Below are positions 46,957-54,817 of a stretch of 64,000 nt of DNA, piece after piece. Origin of the DNA: Paenibacillus sedimenti. Lineage in GTDB: Bacteria > Bacillota > Bacilli > Paenibacillales > NBRC-103111. The stretch spans positions 186,001-250,000 of the forward strand of contig NZ_JACVVD010000003.1 in the NCBI RefSeq assembly GCF_014534655.1, given 5' to 3'. The notes beneath the pieces are model-generated. The model was given only the letters and a program-made list of their open reading frames with translations, was not told where the DNA came from and made no database searches. Position 1 is the stretch's first letter. Every line of letters begins with the position of its first letter. Both the position numbers and the translations under genes were made by a program.

Positions 46957-47130
46957 TTATGCTTTTACGATCTCTCTGCCTTTGTAAGATCCGCAAGTTT
47001 TGCACACGTGATGTGCCAACTTCAGCTCTCCGCATTGCTCGCATTTCACCATGCCTGGAACTTCCAATTTAAAGTGAGTACGGCGCTTGTCGCGACGGGT
47101 TTTGGACGTTCTTCTCTGAGGTACTGCCAT
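46957..47130 (-). CDS. rpmF: 50S ribosomal protein L32
   Basis: 57 residues. It begins [17 protein letters not shown] and has a zinc ribbon CEQC...CKTC (about 30-33 and 43-46), so this is the zinc-binding form. AAGGAGGTG lies upstream. It follows ylbN, as in nearly all Firmicutes. Confidence 0.98.
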   Translation of the reverse strand: MAVPQRRTSKTRRDKRRTHFKLEVPGMVKCEQCGELKLAHHVCKTCGSYKGREIVKA

Positions 47131-47165
47131 ATTCAAAACACCTCCTTAATCGAATTTCGGGCTGC

Positions 47166-47672
47166 TTATTCTTTGTTAAAAAAGTCCGCGAGACCTGCAA
47201 GCCGTGGATCAATCTTCTCCTGCTTGCAGCCGCAATCGCGTTGATTGCGGTTCTCTCCGCACACGGGACAGAGACCTTTGCACGCTTCGTCACATAGTGG
47301 TATATAAGGCAAGCCTACCACCACATATTCCGCGACATACGACTCCAAATCGACTTTATCTTCAGTCACTAGATGAATATCCTCGTTGTTCTCGGATTCC
47401 TCGTCCAGCTTCTGCGTGAAAACTTCCTCAAAAGGAAGCTCGATTGTTTGCTTGACGTGCGATAAGCATCGTGAACAGCTTAACTCCAAATCTAGCGTTA
47501 ACGTACCGTTAACTTTAGCTGCTCCTTCTTCATGCCGAGCATGAAGATCGACATGTATGGGACTGTAACCTAGAATGTCTTGGCGTCCTTCAAAAGGAGC
47601 TGTCAAGTTCATATCTTCGGTCATATGTACCGGTTGTCCTTTAAGAGCAAGATCTTTCAAGTGAATCTGCAT
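47166..47672 (-). CDS. ylbN: YceD/DUF177 family protein (YlbN)
   Basis: 168 residues. Family members act with the 23S rRNA or ribosome and are cotranscribed with rpmF. Conserved features are the CSRCL motif in LELSCSRCLSHV (about 75-86) and the C-terminal CDEACKGLCPVCGENRNQ with a final DCGC, a likely zinc site. The start at 47672 (MQIHLKDLALK) has GGGGTGAT upstream. Confidence 0.9.
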   Translation of the reverse strand: MQIHLKDLALKGQPVHMTEDMNLTAPFEGRQDILGYSPIHVDLHARHEEGAAKVNGTLTLDLELSCSRCLSHVKQTIELPFEEVFTQKLDEESENNEDIHLVTEDKVDLESYVAEYVVVGLPYIPLCDEACKGLCPVCGENRNQRDCGCKQEKIDPRLAGLADFFNKE

Positions 47673-47763
47673 GTTATCACCCCGAACAAACAAAGATTAT
47701 TATATCCAGTACAAACGCCTTTTGTCAACCAATCAGCATCAACTTCTTGATCTTGACACACAA

Positions 47764-48888
47764 TTATTTTGGCGGCAATGCTTCCAAAAACTTGATAGCA
47801 TCATCCATGGTGCCGATCTCGACGATTTTCATTTTCGACTTAATCTGGTTCGCTCTGGCAACCGCATCGGAATAGTTCTGAATTTTCGTTCCATCTTGGT
47901 AAGTCATATCTTTAGGCGCAAAAAAATATTCCGCCCCCTCTTTATCCGCAGCGATAATCTTATGCTGGATGCCGCCGATCGGTCCGACCGTACCGTCCGT
48001 CTCGATGGTTCCCGTACCAGCGATTCGGTAACCTTTGGAAATATCCTCCGGGAGAAGCTGATCATAGATTTCAAGCGAGAACATCAGGCCTGCCGAAGGT
48101 CCGCCGATTTCGCCGGCTTTGATTGAAACTTGCTGATCGGCTTGATCGGCCTTAACCGATCGCATGTCCGCCGGTACGACGCCGATGCCTGCTCTCTGCC
48201 GGCTCGTATCGCCTTCCTGTCCGGGCAATAAACCTAGAGTCAATGTAGCCTTTTGCTCGGTTTTATTTCTGCTGAACGTAATCTCTACAGCTTCGCCGGC
48301 TTTTTTTTCTTTGAGAGAATCCAATAGATCCTGTGCGACTTTGATCTCTTTTTCGCCGGCTTTCAGCAGCACATCTCCGGGCTTCAGCACCTTTTCGCCG
48401 GCTAATCCAGGTAATGTTTGGAGTACCATAACACCCTCATGATTGATGTGAAAAGGAATTTTCGCCTTTGTATAGGCTGCTTGAATCGCGCTTGCTTGGG
48501 AGGTAAGCATAACATATTCCTGACGCTGTGAATACTCCTGCTCCGACTCCCCTTTTCGCAACACGCTCGTTTTGGGCTGAATTTCCTCATAAGGATGAAC
48601 GAGACCGATTAGATAATTGACGACATTCGCATCGGCAACTCTAACCGTAGTAAGCATAAAAGCGCCTTTTTCAGAGTCGGAACTTTTTGGAATGGTTACC
48701 ATCGGTTTAATGACTTCAGCAGTTCCCGGCATGAAAATAAAATAGGGAAGCCGAACAAAGAAAAGCATATAAACGATGGCAATGCCGACTAAAAACGAAA
48801 TTAAATAGCGTCTCGTAGACGTACTCTTGGGGTGTCGGTATGAATCGCTTGACCACGTGCGGATAGTACTATCTTCATTATCGTCCAT
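47764..48888 (-). CDS. ylbL: PDZ-Lon type membrane protease (YlbL, SepM family)
   Basis: 374 residues. One transmembrane helix (about 29-50, LISFLVGIAIVYMLFFV), a PDZ domain (about 130-215) and a Lon-type protease domain (about 235-345). The catalytic Ser is in GEIGGPSAGLMFSLE (about 273) and Lys in IGGIQHKIIAAD (about 318). In streptococci SepM processes a competence peptide; in B. subtilis YlbL is linked to clearance of a cell-division inhibitor. AGGAGGGG lies before the ATG. Confidence 0.93.
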   Translation of the reverse strand: MDDNEDSTIRTWSSDSYRHPKSTSTRRYLISFLVGIAIVYMLFFVRLPYFIFMPGTAEVIKPMVTIPKSSDSEKGAFMLTTVRVADANVVNYLIGLVHPYEEIQPKTSVLRKGESEQEYSQRQEYVMLTSQASAIQAAYTKAKIPFHINHEGVMVLQTLPGLAGEKVLKPGDVLLKAGEKEIKVAQDLLDSLKEKKAGEAVEITFSRNKTEQKATLTLGLLPGQEGDTSRQRAGIGVVPADMRSVKADQADQQVSIKAGEIGGPSAGLMFSLEIYDQLLPEDISKGYRIAGTGTIETDGTVGPIGGIQHKIIAADKEGAEYFFAPKDMTYQDGTKIQNYSDAVARANQIKSKMKIVEIGTMDDAIKFLEALPPK

Positions 48889-49014
48889 ACAGGTTCCCCT
48901 CCTGTGCTGCCTGCATATAGGCCACCCATGTCACCAGACCAAGTGAAAGCTTGGTCTAAACCTGCTCCTAGATGCGTACAAATGTAGCATATTTAATAGA
49001 ATGAGGTGGATTCC

Positions 49015-50310
49015 ATGCAGCGTATGCATTCTAAATCCGGCAGTAAACTCACCACGCTGCTGCTGGGGTCTTTAGCTGCCATTGTAGTGGTATCAGTCAT
49101 TTTATTCCCTGATCAAGCCTTTCAATCGTCACTTGAGGGGCTTACGATCTGGTGGAAGCTGGTCTTTCCGGCGCTGCTGCCTTTCTTCATTCTGACCGAG
49201 CTATTGATCGGTTTTGGCGTCATACAAGGTGCAGGTACATTATTGGAGCCGCTAATGCGCGTTCTGTTTCGCCTTCCCGGGGTTAGCGGTTGGGCGCTGG
49301 CTTCCGGTTTAATTATAGGATTTCCTACCGGGGCCAAAATTACCGCAAGCTTACGCGAAAAAGGCCTGATATCCCGGGTAGAATCCGAGCGATTAACGGC
49401 ATTATCCCATCTTTGCAGCCCTTTATTCATGATTATGGTCGTTGGTGTGGGCTTTTTGCACAGCGCACGGCTCGGAGTTGTACTTGCCATCATCCACTAT
49501 TTGTCTGCAATCTTGACTGGATTCTTAACAAGAAATAAAAAAGACAGAGAAATTGCTGGCGGAACACTTCAAGTTCAACCACAAGGATTAACTGTAACCA
49601 AAAAATTCGAAACGGCTTCCCTATGGAAGCGCGCACTATATACGATGCGAAACGCTTATTTGCATGATGGCCGCGCGTTTGGCAGAATGCTGGGCGACGC
49701 TGTCTCATCTTCCATTCAAGCCCTGATGCTGATCGGAGGTTATATGATGATTTTCTCCGTGATCATCAATGTCATAAATATTACGAATTTGACAGAAGGA
49801 CTCCGTTTCATAGCAGATTCATTACCGGGCTTCATGCATATTGGCATTGATACTTCGCCCCAATGGGTAAAGGGCATGCTTGAGGTACATCTTGGCGCCT
49901 ACGCCTTCAGCTCTGCAGATAACATCCCGCTCCTGCCGCAAATGGCGCTGCTTAGCGCATTCCTCGGTTGGGGCGGCTTATCCGCCCATGCTCAAGTGAC
50001 CGGATTTCATCAGAAAACAGACGCGCGCTATGGACCATTCTTGTTAGCTCGCGCTTTGCATGCCGGACTTGCTTTTGTGCTTACTGTTCTGCTTTGGAAA
50101 CCGCTCGAGTTCATGCTAAAAGACTCACAGCCCAGCTTCCTCTGGTTAGACTCAGCTGTAACCGAACAAACAAGAACCGTGTTCCCGCTGTACGGCGAAT
50201 CGGCATGGGTCCTATGGGGACCAATGCTTTCGCAGCTGCTGCTGCTGTTAGGTGCGATGCTTTTGATTTCTGTATTGTTACAAAAATTCATGAGCAATAA
50301 AACTCAATGA
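49015..50310 (+). CDS. ylbJ: Sporulation integral membrane protein YlbJ
   Basis: 431 residues with about eight transmembrane segments and the nucleoside-transporter-like gate motifs of the family, e.g. ASGLIIGFPTGAKITASL and LSHLCSPLFMIMVVGVGFL. Required for spore coat or cortex formation in B. subtilis, so the host probably sporulates. The start at 49015 follows AGGTGG. It stands on the plus strand against its minus-strand neighbours, as in Bacillus. Confidence 0.92.
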   Translation: MQRMHSKSGSKLTTLLLGSLAAIVVVSVILFPDQAFQSSLEGLTIWWKLVFPALLPFFILTELLIGFGVIQGAGTLLEPLMRVLFRLPGVSGWALASGLIIGFPTGAKITASLREKGLISRVESERLTALSHLCSPLFMIMVVGVGFLHSARLGVVLAIIHYLSAILTGFLTRNKKDREIAGGTLQVQPQGLTVTKKFETASLWKRALYTMRNAYLHDGRAFGRMLGDAVSSSIQALMLIGGYMMIFSVIINVINITNLTEGLRFIADSLPGFMHIGIDTSPQWVKGMLEVHLGAYAFSSADNIPLLPQMALLSAFLGWGGLSAHAQVTGFHQKTDARYGPFLLARALHAGLAFVLTVLLWKPLEFMLKDSQPSFLWLDSAVTEQTRTVFPLYGESAWVLWGPMLSQLLLLLGAMLLISVLLQKFMSNKTQ

Positions 50311-50329
50311 TACTTATGCTGGTACTTTC

Positions 50330-50836
50330 TTAGTTCGTTACCGGGAATTTCTTCTTCAGCGCCTCTTCCACCTCTGGAGGAACAAGATCACCGACAGGAC
50401 CATGAAATTTGGCAATTTCCTTCACGATGCTTGAGCTTAAGTATGAATACTTGGGCTTCGAAGTCATAAAGAAGGTTTCCACGTCTGAATTGAGTTTATG
50501 ATTCGTTGAAGCCATCTGCAGCTCATACTCAAAATCCGAGACTGCGCGAAGCCCGCGAACGATCAAGCGTACATTTTTGGCTTTCATATAATTGACCATC
50601 AAATCGCGGAAGCCGTCCACCTCTACGTTCGGTAAATCGCGAGTTACTTTTTTGAGGAGATCCATCCGCTCTTCCAGCGTAAATAACGGATTCTTAGTTG
50701 TATTATTAAGAACCGCTACAATCAGTTTATCGAACACCTTGGCCGCTCTGTGTATAATGTCCAGATGTCCATGCGTCACGGGGTCAAAACTACCAGGGTA
50801 AACGGCTATCGTAATGCCGTGCTCTTGCCTCATCAT
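50330..50836 (-). CDS. coaD: Phosphopantetheine adenylyltransferase
   Basis: Fourth enzyme of CoA biosynthesis. 168 residues of the nucleotidyltransferase fold: [17 protein letters not shown] (about 10-26), [12 protein letters not shown] and [13 protein letters not shown] (the ISS-type motif). The start at 50836 follows AAGGAG by nine bases. This site is the junction with repeat family A. It is convergent with ylbJ. Confidence 0.96.
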   Translation of the reverse strand: MMRQEHGITIAVYPGSFDPVTHGHLDIIHRAAKVFDKLIVAVLNNTTKNPLFTLEERMDLLKKVTRDLPNVEVDGFRDLMVNYMKAKNVRLIVRGLRAVSDFEYELQMASTNHKLNSDVETFFMTSKPKYSYLSSSIVKEIAKFHGPVGDLVPPEVEEALKKKFPVTN

Positions 50837-50851
50837 GTTGCTCATCTCCTT

Positions 50852-50932
50852 AGAGTTTTCGTTAGAAAACTTTCTTCGTAAGCATAACCTTGAGTTTTCG
50901 TTAGAAAACTGGCTTCGTATGCGTTCGCTTAA
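50852..50932. repeat. Palindromic repeat family A, two units between rsmD and coaD
   Basis: Two tandem units (starting 50852 and 50891) share TGAGTTTTCGTTAGAAAACT-type arms and end CTTCGTAAGC or CTTCGTATGC. It is the same family as at 15418 and 34693. On the minus strand one end forms CTAAGGAG, the coaD ribosome binding site; the other end lies at the rsmD stop codon. Confidence 0.88.
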
Positions 50933-51492
50933 GTTAATTGCGTGAAGCGCCTATAAATTGTAACTGCAGTATCGCCATACTCCGCTCTACGCTGCTGCTC
51001 TAAACCACCAATAGCTTCTATGAGTACGTCCTGAGCATCATGCTCAACGACGATGACGACCTGTTCATCGAGCAGTCCTTGTTCTTCCATTGCCGTGATG
51101 AGTTCAGCGGTCACTTTCATTTTGTAGGGAGGATCCAGAAAAACAAGCTCGAACTTCTCGCCGCGTTTCGCCAACGCTTTGAGCGCCCTCGCGGCATCGT
51201 TGCGATAAATCTCAGCTTGCTCCACAAGACCTGCGGCCCGCAAATTATGCTGGATCGTATCGATGCTTTTTTTCTCGATGTCAATGAACACGGCCTTTTT
51301 CATCCCGCGGCTAAGCGCCTCAATACCGAGACCGCCCGTGCCGGCGAAGAGATCCAAGACCTGCCCTCCATCAAAATAAGGACCGATCATACTGAAGATC
51401 GCTTCCTTCACTTTATCCGTTGTCGGTCGTGTGCTCATGCCGGGTACAGCCTTTAACGACCTGCCTTTGGCACTGCCTGAAATCACTCTCAT
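50929..51492 (-). CDS. rsmD: 16S rRNA (guanine(966)-N2)-methyltransferase RsmD
   Basis: 187 residues, Rossmann-fold methyltransferase. SAM motif [18 protein letters not shown] (about 42-59) and catalytic LDPPYK (about 128). It begins [18 protein letters not shown]. It is the first gene of the rsmD-coaD pair. Confidence 0.95.
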   Translation of the reverse strand: MRVISGSAKGRSLKAVPGMSTRPTTDKVKEAIFSMIGPYFDGGQVLDLFAGTGGLGIEALSRGMKKAVFIDIEKKSIDTIQHNLRAAGLVEQAEIYRNDAARALKALAKRGEKFELVFLDPPYKMKVTAELITAMEEQGLLDEQVVIVVEHDAQDVLIEAIGGLEQQRRAEYGDTAVTIYRRFTQLT

Positions 51493-51557
51493 GCTTTATG
51501 TATTCCCTTCTAGCTGGCTCATTTACGATGCTATCGTACCACAAGCTCTAATTGTAC

Positions 51558-51586
51558 ACAAAAATTTTGTCTCTGGCATGTATAAT
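51558..51586 (+). promoter_or_regulatory. Candidate promoter with a palindromic operator-like site
   Basis: A perfect TATAAT lies at 51581-51586. The stretch 51558-51570 is a perfect palindrome ACAAAA-A-TTTTGT in the -35 position, where no good -35 hexamer is present. It could drive the structured RNA that follows. Confidence 0.4.
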
Positions 51587-51589
51587 TTT

Positions 51590-51735
51590 CCTTTAAAACG
51601 GTCATCCTTGAACTATCGACATCAGAGAATGTCGTAGACAACCGCGGAGAAGACTTACGTTTCCCCATAAGCTCTTCGTCCGGTTTCTCCTCTCCCATGA
51701 GGCGGCTGCGCAAGCAGTCGCCGTTATTATTTTAG
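51590..51735 (+). ncRNA. Candidate structured RNA (sRNA or leader) with an intrinsic terminator
   Basis: The 366-base gap between rsmD and the NlpC/P60 gene has no plausible gene. On the plus strand it can fold into three hairpins. The first is CGACAT/ATGTCG at 51617-51634. The second is a nested GGAGAA/TTCTCC plus AGACTTA/TAAG-c-TCT stem at about 51646-51690, with a C-rich loop TTTCCCCA. The third is a strong GGCGGCTGC-GCAA-GCAGTCGCC at 51701-51722, followed by GTTATTATTTT, like an intrinsic terminator. An unpaired pyrimidine-rich linker, CTCCTCTCCC, is complementary to a Shine-Dalgarno sequence. It is not recognised as a known riboswitch. Confidence 0.4.
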
Positions 51736-51858
51736 GGGACAATTTGTCAAATATTCACTCCAAACCCATCACACTACTAAAGTCTGATAGTTTCATCCAT
51801 GGTAGAATACGCATATAGCACAGTAAACTACCATAAATGGAATAAGGAGTGTTACATA

Positions 51859-52335
51859 ATGAAAAAAATAATTGCTATTTCCGCTATTGCATTGTCCCTC
51901 TTTAGTTCAACTGCAGCACTACCAGCCAAACCGGCTTCAGCAGCAGAAATCTACGCCACGAATGGTCATATCCCGGTTGATATCGCAAAATCCTATATTG
52001 GAAAAGTAAGATATGAATTCGGTACCAGGGACCCGCAGAATCTCGTTTTTGACTGCTCGGCTTTCACGCAATTCGTCTTCAAGAAAAGCGGTCGCGTTAT
52101 TCCTTGGGGATCCTCCGCACAAACATCTTATGGCACACGGGTCCCTTCTAAATCGCAGTTAAGTATCGGTGATCTGGTCATGTTCAGTACGAGTACGCCA
52201 GGCCGCATTAACCACGTAGGCATATACATAGGAAATGGTAAATTCATAAGCAATACAAGGTCTTCCGGCGTTGTTATCTCTGATATAAATACGGGCTACT
52301 GGGGTTCCAGATACATTACGGGACGTCATTATTAG
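51859..52335 (+). CDS. Secreted NlpC/P60 family peptidoglycan endopeptidase
   Basis: 158 residues. The signal peptide (about 1-30, KKIIAISAIALSLFSSTAA, cleavage likely after ASA-A) is followed directly by the catalytic domain, with Cys in VFDCSAFTQ (about 78) and His in INHVGIYIGNG (about 126). There are no separate cell-wall-binding repeats, so it is a minimal hydrolase. The start at 51859 follows AAGGAG; an upstream in-frame Met gives no signal peptide. It is monocistronic, with a terminator just after. Confidence 0.93.
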   Translation: MKKIIAISAIALSLFSSTAALPAKPASAAEIYATNGHIPVDIAKSYIGKVRYEFGTRDPQNLVFDCSAFTQFVFKKSGRVIPWGSSAQTSYGTRVPSKSQLSIGDLVMFSTSTPGRINHVGIYIGNGKFISNTRSSGVVISDINTGYWGSRYITGRHY

Positions 52336-52344
52336 GCAAAAAAA

Positions 52345-52366
52345 GACCCGCCTTTCGGCGGGTTTC
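52345..52366 (+). terminator. Terminator after the NlpC/P60 gene
   Basis: GACCCGCC-TTTC-GGCGGGTTTC, ten bases past the stop, with a short T-run. Confidence 0.85.
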
Positions 52367-52486
52367 AACATGTATATATATGAAAAGGGGGGTCTGGCTT
52401 TAATATATACCGCGAAGATTAATCTAAGCTGAAAATTTCATTACATTTATATAACAAAATATGCCTATTTGATTAAATCGAAAAAA

Positions 52487-52534
52487 TAGAGGCCATCCCA
52501 TTCGTAGATTCTGCTACGCTTGGGATAGCCTCTT
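52487..52534 (-). terminator. Terminator after the YtpI-like gene
   Basis: AGAGGC-x-ATCCCA pairs with TGGGAT-x-GCCTCT. On the minus strand it is followed by ATTTTTT, and on the plus strand by TTACTTTT, so it could act in both directions. Confidence 0.85.
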
Positions 52535-52539
52535 TACTT

Positions 52540-52824
52540 TTACTTACCTTTTTTTCTCGTGTAGTACAGAACGCCTAAATAATGAGCACCCGTGAATAAG
52601 GTGAGAATGCCGAAAAACAAGAGAAAACCGCCTTGGGCATCGCGAAAGAACAATTGGAGGACAAAAAGCGCCAGCGAAATTTCCGTCCAAAGCAGCGTTC
52701 TTTTTTTGAGCTGCGTTAAATCGGCCGTGGTTTTGCTAATCTTGCGAAGATTCATGAATGTAAGTCCGCCAAGCAAGAAAACCCCAATAACGATAACAAG
52801 AATGTAACCCGAATTACCTGACAT
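52540..52824 (-). CDS. YtpI-like small membrane protein
   Basis: 94 residues with three hydrophobic segments (about 5-24, 47-63 and 66-84: GYILVIVIGVFLLGGLTFM; LLWTEISLALFVLQLFF; FLLFFGILTLFTGAHYL). The pattern of three helices and a basic C-terminus resembles YtpI of B. subtilis; function unknown. The start at 52824 (MSGNSGY) has GGGGGA upstream; the longer frame to 52920 crosses a repeat boundary and lacks a site. It stands alone. Confidence 0.7.
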   Translation of the reverse strand: MSGNSGYILVIVIGVFLLGGLTFMNLRKISKTTADLTQLKKRTLLWTEISLALFVLQLFFRDAQGGFLLFFGILTLFTGAHYLGVLYYTRKKGK

Positions 52825-52892
52825 GCGAATCCCCCAGTTTCCTATATAATGATTCATATTATATCTAAGATACATGGATTGTTGCGATATGT

Positions 52893-52961
52893 CTAATGAG
52901 AAAACCTCTATCGAGGCCATTCATTGATGAGCGACCGCGTTTAGAGGAAGGTTTTATCGCC
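52893..52961. repeat. Long imperfect hairpin repeat (family B), copy 2
   Basis: AACCTCTA pairs with TAGAGG, with the same inner CG-A-GGCC/GACC-G-CG stem and TCA/TGA apex as 16291-16358, and the identical core ATGAGCGACCGCGT. It is followed directly by another inverted repeat (AAGAAAG, CGGTT/AACCG, CTTTCTT) at 52966-53004. It lies 69 bases upstream of the ytpI-like start. Confidence 0.75.
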
Positions 52962-53090
52962 AATAAGAAAGCGGTTTTCGTAACCGAAAAAACTTGTACT
53001 TTCTTATGTGGAAGGAAAAAGGAGTTCGTCCCCAACTGTTGAATAATTTTTAGAAGTAGTACCCAATATCATCCAGCGAGGTGCAAGTAC

Positions 53091-53588
53091 ATGATCCAGG
53101 AAATTCAATTCAGAGACTTAGAAGAAGCCGATATTCCGTTACTGATGGACATTTATAATCATTTTGTCATGCATACTACAGTTTCTTTTCATACGGAACC
53201 GGTAACGTTAGACGAGTTTACGGATAGTGTGGTTCATCCGAATCCGCGTTATAAAACCTTTGTCATCATGTTGGACGGAAGCCTGCAAGGCTATGTGCAA
53301 GTCATGCCGCATAAGAAAAAGCAGGCCTATGCGACTTCCGGCGAGGTAACGATCTATTTGCATCCCGAATGTGTCGGCAAAGGTATTGGCACGGCCGCTC
53401 TCCAGCACATCGAGGCTTTTGCAAAGGAAAATGGGTATCACGTACTTGTCTCAACGATTTGCTCCGAGAACAGTCCCAGTATTCGATCTTTCACGAAGAA
53501 TGGTTATTTCCAATGCGCTCATTTCCGAGAAGTCGGCTTGAAGTGGGGGAAATTTCTCGATATTGTGACATACCAGAAAATCATTTAA
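53091..53588 (+). CDS. GNAT family N-acetyltransferase
   Basis: 165 residues. It resembles phosphinothricin/methionine sulfoximine acetyltransferase-type enzymes: MDIYNHFVMHTTVSFHTEP near the start, acetyl-CoA motif VGKGIGTAALQHIEAFAKEN (about 101-120), ENSPSIRSFTKNGYFQCAH and a final HFREVGLKWGKFLDIV. The substrate cannot be assigned. GAGGTG lies before the ATG. It is convergent with the BNR lipoprotein gene, seven bases apart. Confidence 0.9.
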   Translation: MIQEIQFRDLEEADIPLLMDIYNHFVMHTTVSFHTEPVTLDEFTDSVVHPNPRYKTFVIMLDGSLQGYVQVMPHKKKQAYATSGEVTIYLHPECVGKGIGTAALQHIEAFAKENGYHVLVSTICSENSPSIRSFTKNGYFQCAHFREVGLKWGKFLDIVTYQKII

Positions 53589-53595
53589 AAGATGT

Positions 53596-54654
53596 TCAGG
53601 ACGAGAGCATGCTCCAATTCATTCCCCCATTTGTCGTTTGCCAAAGACCGTTCGCTCCCTGTATCCAGCCAGTTTGCGAGGAAATAAAGTTCATTTGCGT
53701 ATTGAAATCCATCGGGTGCAGAGTTTGTGGAAATGAATGCCGGCTCCAAGATGACCCTCCATCCTCAGTCCGAAGCAGCCACCATCTTGGCTCGAGCTGT
53801 TCCTCCTTATTATGCAAGAGCAGCCAGCCATTACGCGGGCTTGAAAATGATATGGCTTGGGGTACGGCTTTCTCAGGCAGTTTGCCTGCCTCCAGCCATA
53901 TCTCCCCATCGGACATCCGGTAGAGGATTGCCTCTCCCTTGTTATCTGAACTTGCGAACCACCCTTCGTTCGGCGATACAAATGTAAGCACGCCAGCGGC
54001 TGCTTGAGGCAACTGGATACGACTTGATGCTGACCAGGTCAATCCACCGTCCTCTGTTCGCAGCATTACCATGTCATTGGTTTTTTGGATGGCAATCAGT
54101 CCGTTTTGACGATCAAAGAATCGAAAAAACGGGGTTTTCGCCAAAGTACCGAATCCAGGTAAATTCCTAGCAATAATTTCCCACGATTGCCCGCCATCAG
54201 AGGTAAGACGCAGCTCCGACTTCCTGTTGATCGATTCACCGGTAAGCAGCCAGCCTGTCTGGTCATTAAGAAAAGAAATCACGGGCAGATTGGTCGAATG
54301 CGCAAGACTGCTAATCGTAACCCAAGATTCCCCTCCATCCTTAGTTTCCAGAATAGAAAGGTCATCTAAGCCCGGAACAAGACCAAACCCATGAAGCTCA
54401 TCCACAAATTGGGCAGTTTGTATCGGCTTTAATGAAGGGACCGCCCGTACGCCTCGCTCTCCTCCGCGGGATCTCCATTCAGATTCGTCCATTTCGATCG
54501 CGGCGCCGGAGGCAACTGTGATTGTTTCCGTGTATTTGGGTTTAGGAATCGCTGTTTTAAGTGGTGCTGCGCGCGAATCTTCATGATGCATACAACCCGT
54601 ACATAAAATAAAGAAGAGAATGAGCAACAGATATTTTTCACTCATTTTAGCCAT
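53596..54654 (-). CDS. BNR/Ycf48-like repeat lipoprotein
   Basis: 352 residues. Signal peptide with lipobox FILCTGC (Cys about 21), so probably anchored to the outer face of the membrane. The mature part has at least five Asp-box repeats (TKDGGESW, TSDGGQSW, TEDGGLTW, TEDGGSSW, TTNGGMNW) spaced about 45-70 residues, each with a following GW motif. This predicts a beta-propeller like Ycf48 or sialidase-type folds. No catalytic residues of sialidases are seen. AAGGAGAG precedes the ATG. Confidence 0.82.
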   Translation of the reverse strand: MAKMSEKYLLLILFFILCTGCMHHEDSRAAPLKTAIPKPKYTETITVASGAAIEMDESEWRSRGGERGVRAVPSLKPIQTAQFVDELHGFGLVPGLDDLSILETKDGGESWVTISSLAHSTNLPVISFLNDQTGWLLTGESINRKSELRLTSDGGQSWEIIARNLPGFGTLAKTPFFRFFDRQNGLIAIQKTNDMVMLRTEDGGLTWSASSRIQLPQAAAGVLTFVSPNEGWFASSDNKGEAILYRMSDGEIWLEAGKLPEKAVPQAISFSSPRNGWLLLHNKEEQLEPRWWLLRTEDGGSSWSRHSFPQTLHPMDFNTQMNFISSQTGWIQGANGLWQTTNGGMNWSMLSS

Positions 54655-54817
54655 GTCTGCTCTCTCTCCTTCTAATTAATTGTTCTGATTTTGGTATAAG
54701 TAATGACGGTCCGATCTCAAAATTAGTTCAAGTAGGAGTTAGCAAATTATTTCCACTGGATAGGATGCCCCGACATAACAAAACCTAGAGAGGATTTTAG
54801 CGTTCGGGGGGATTGTC

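Noticed and set aside
48937..48958. Inverted repeat AGACCAAG/CTTGGTCT between ylbL and ylbJ as a terminator
   Set aside because: No T-run on either side, and it lies between divergent genes where no terminator is needed.
51531..51713. A 60-codon minus-strand ORF upstream of rsmD
   Set aside because: No ribosome binding site, basic composition, and it overlaps the hairpins of the candidate structured RNA.
51590..51735. A ydaO-type c-di-AMP riboswitch before the NlpC/P60 gene
   Set aside because: Cell-wall hydrolases are often controlled by it, but the conserved segments of that riboswitch are not found here.
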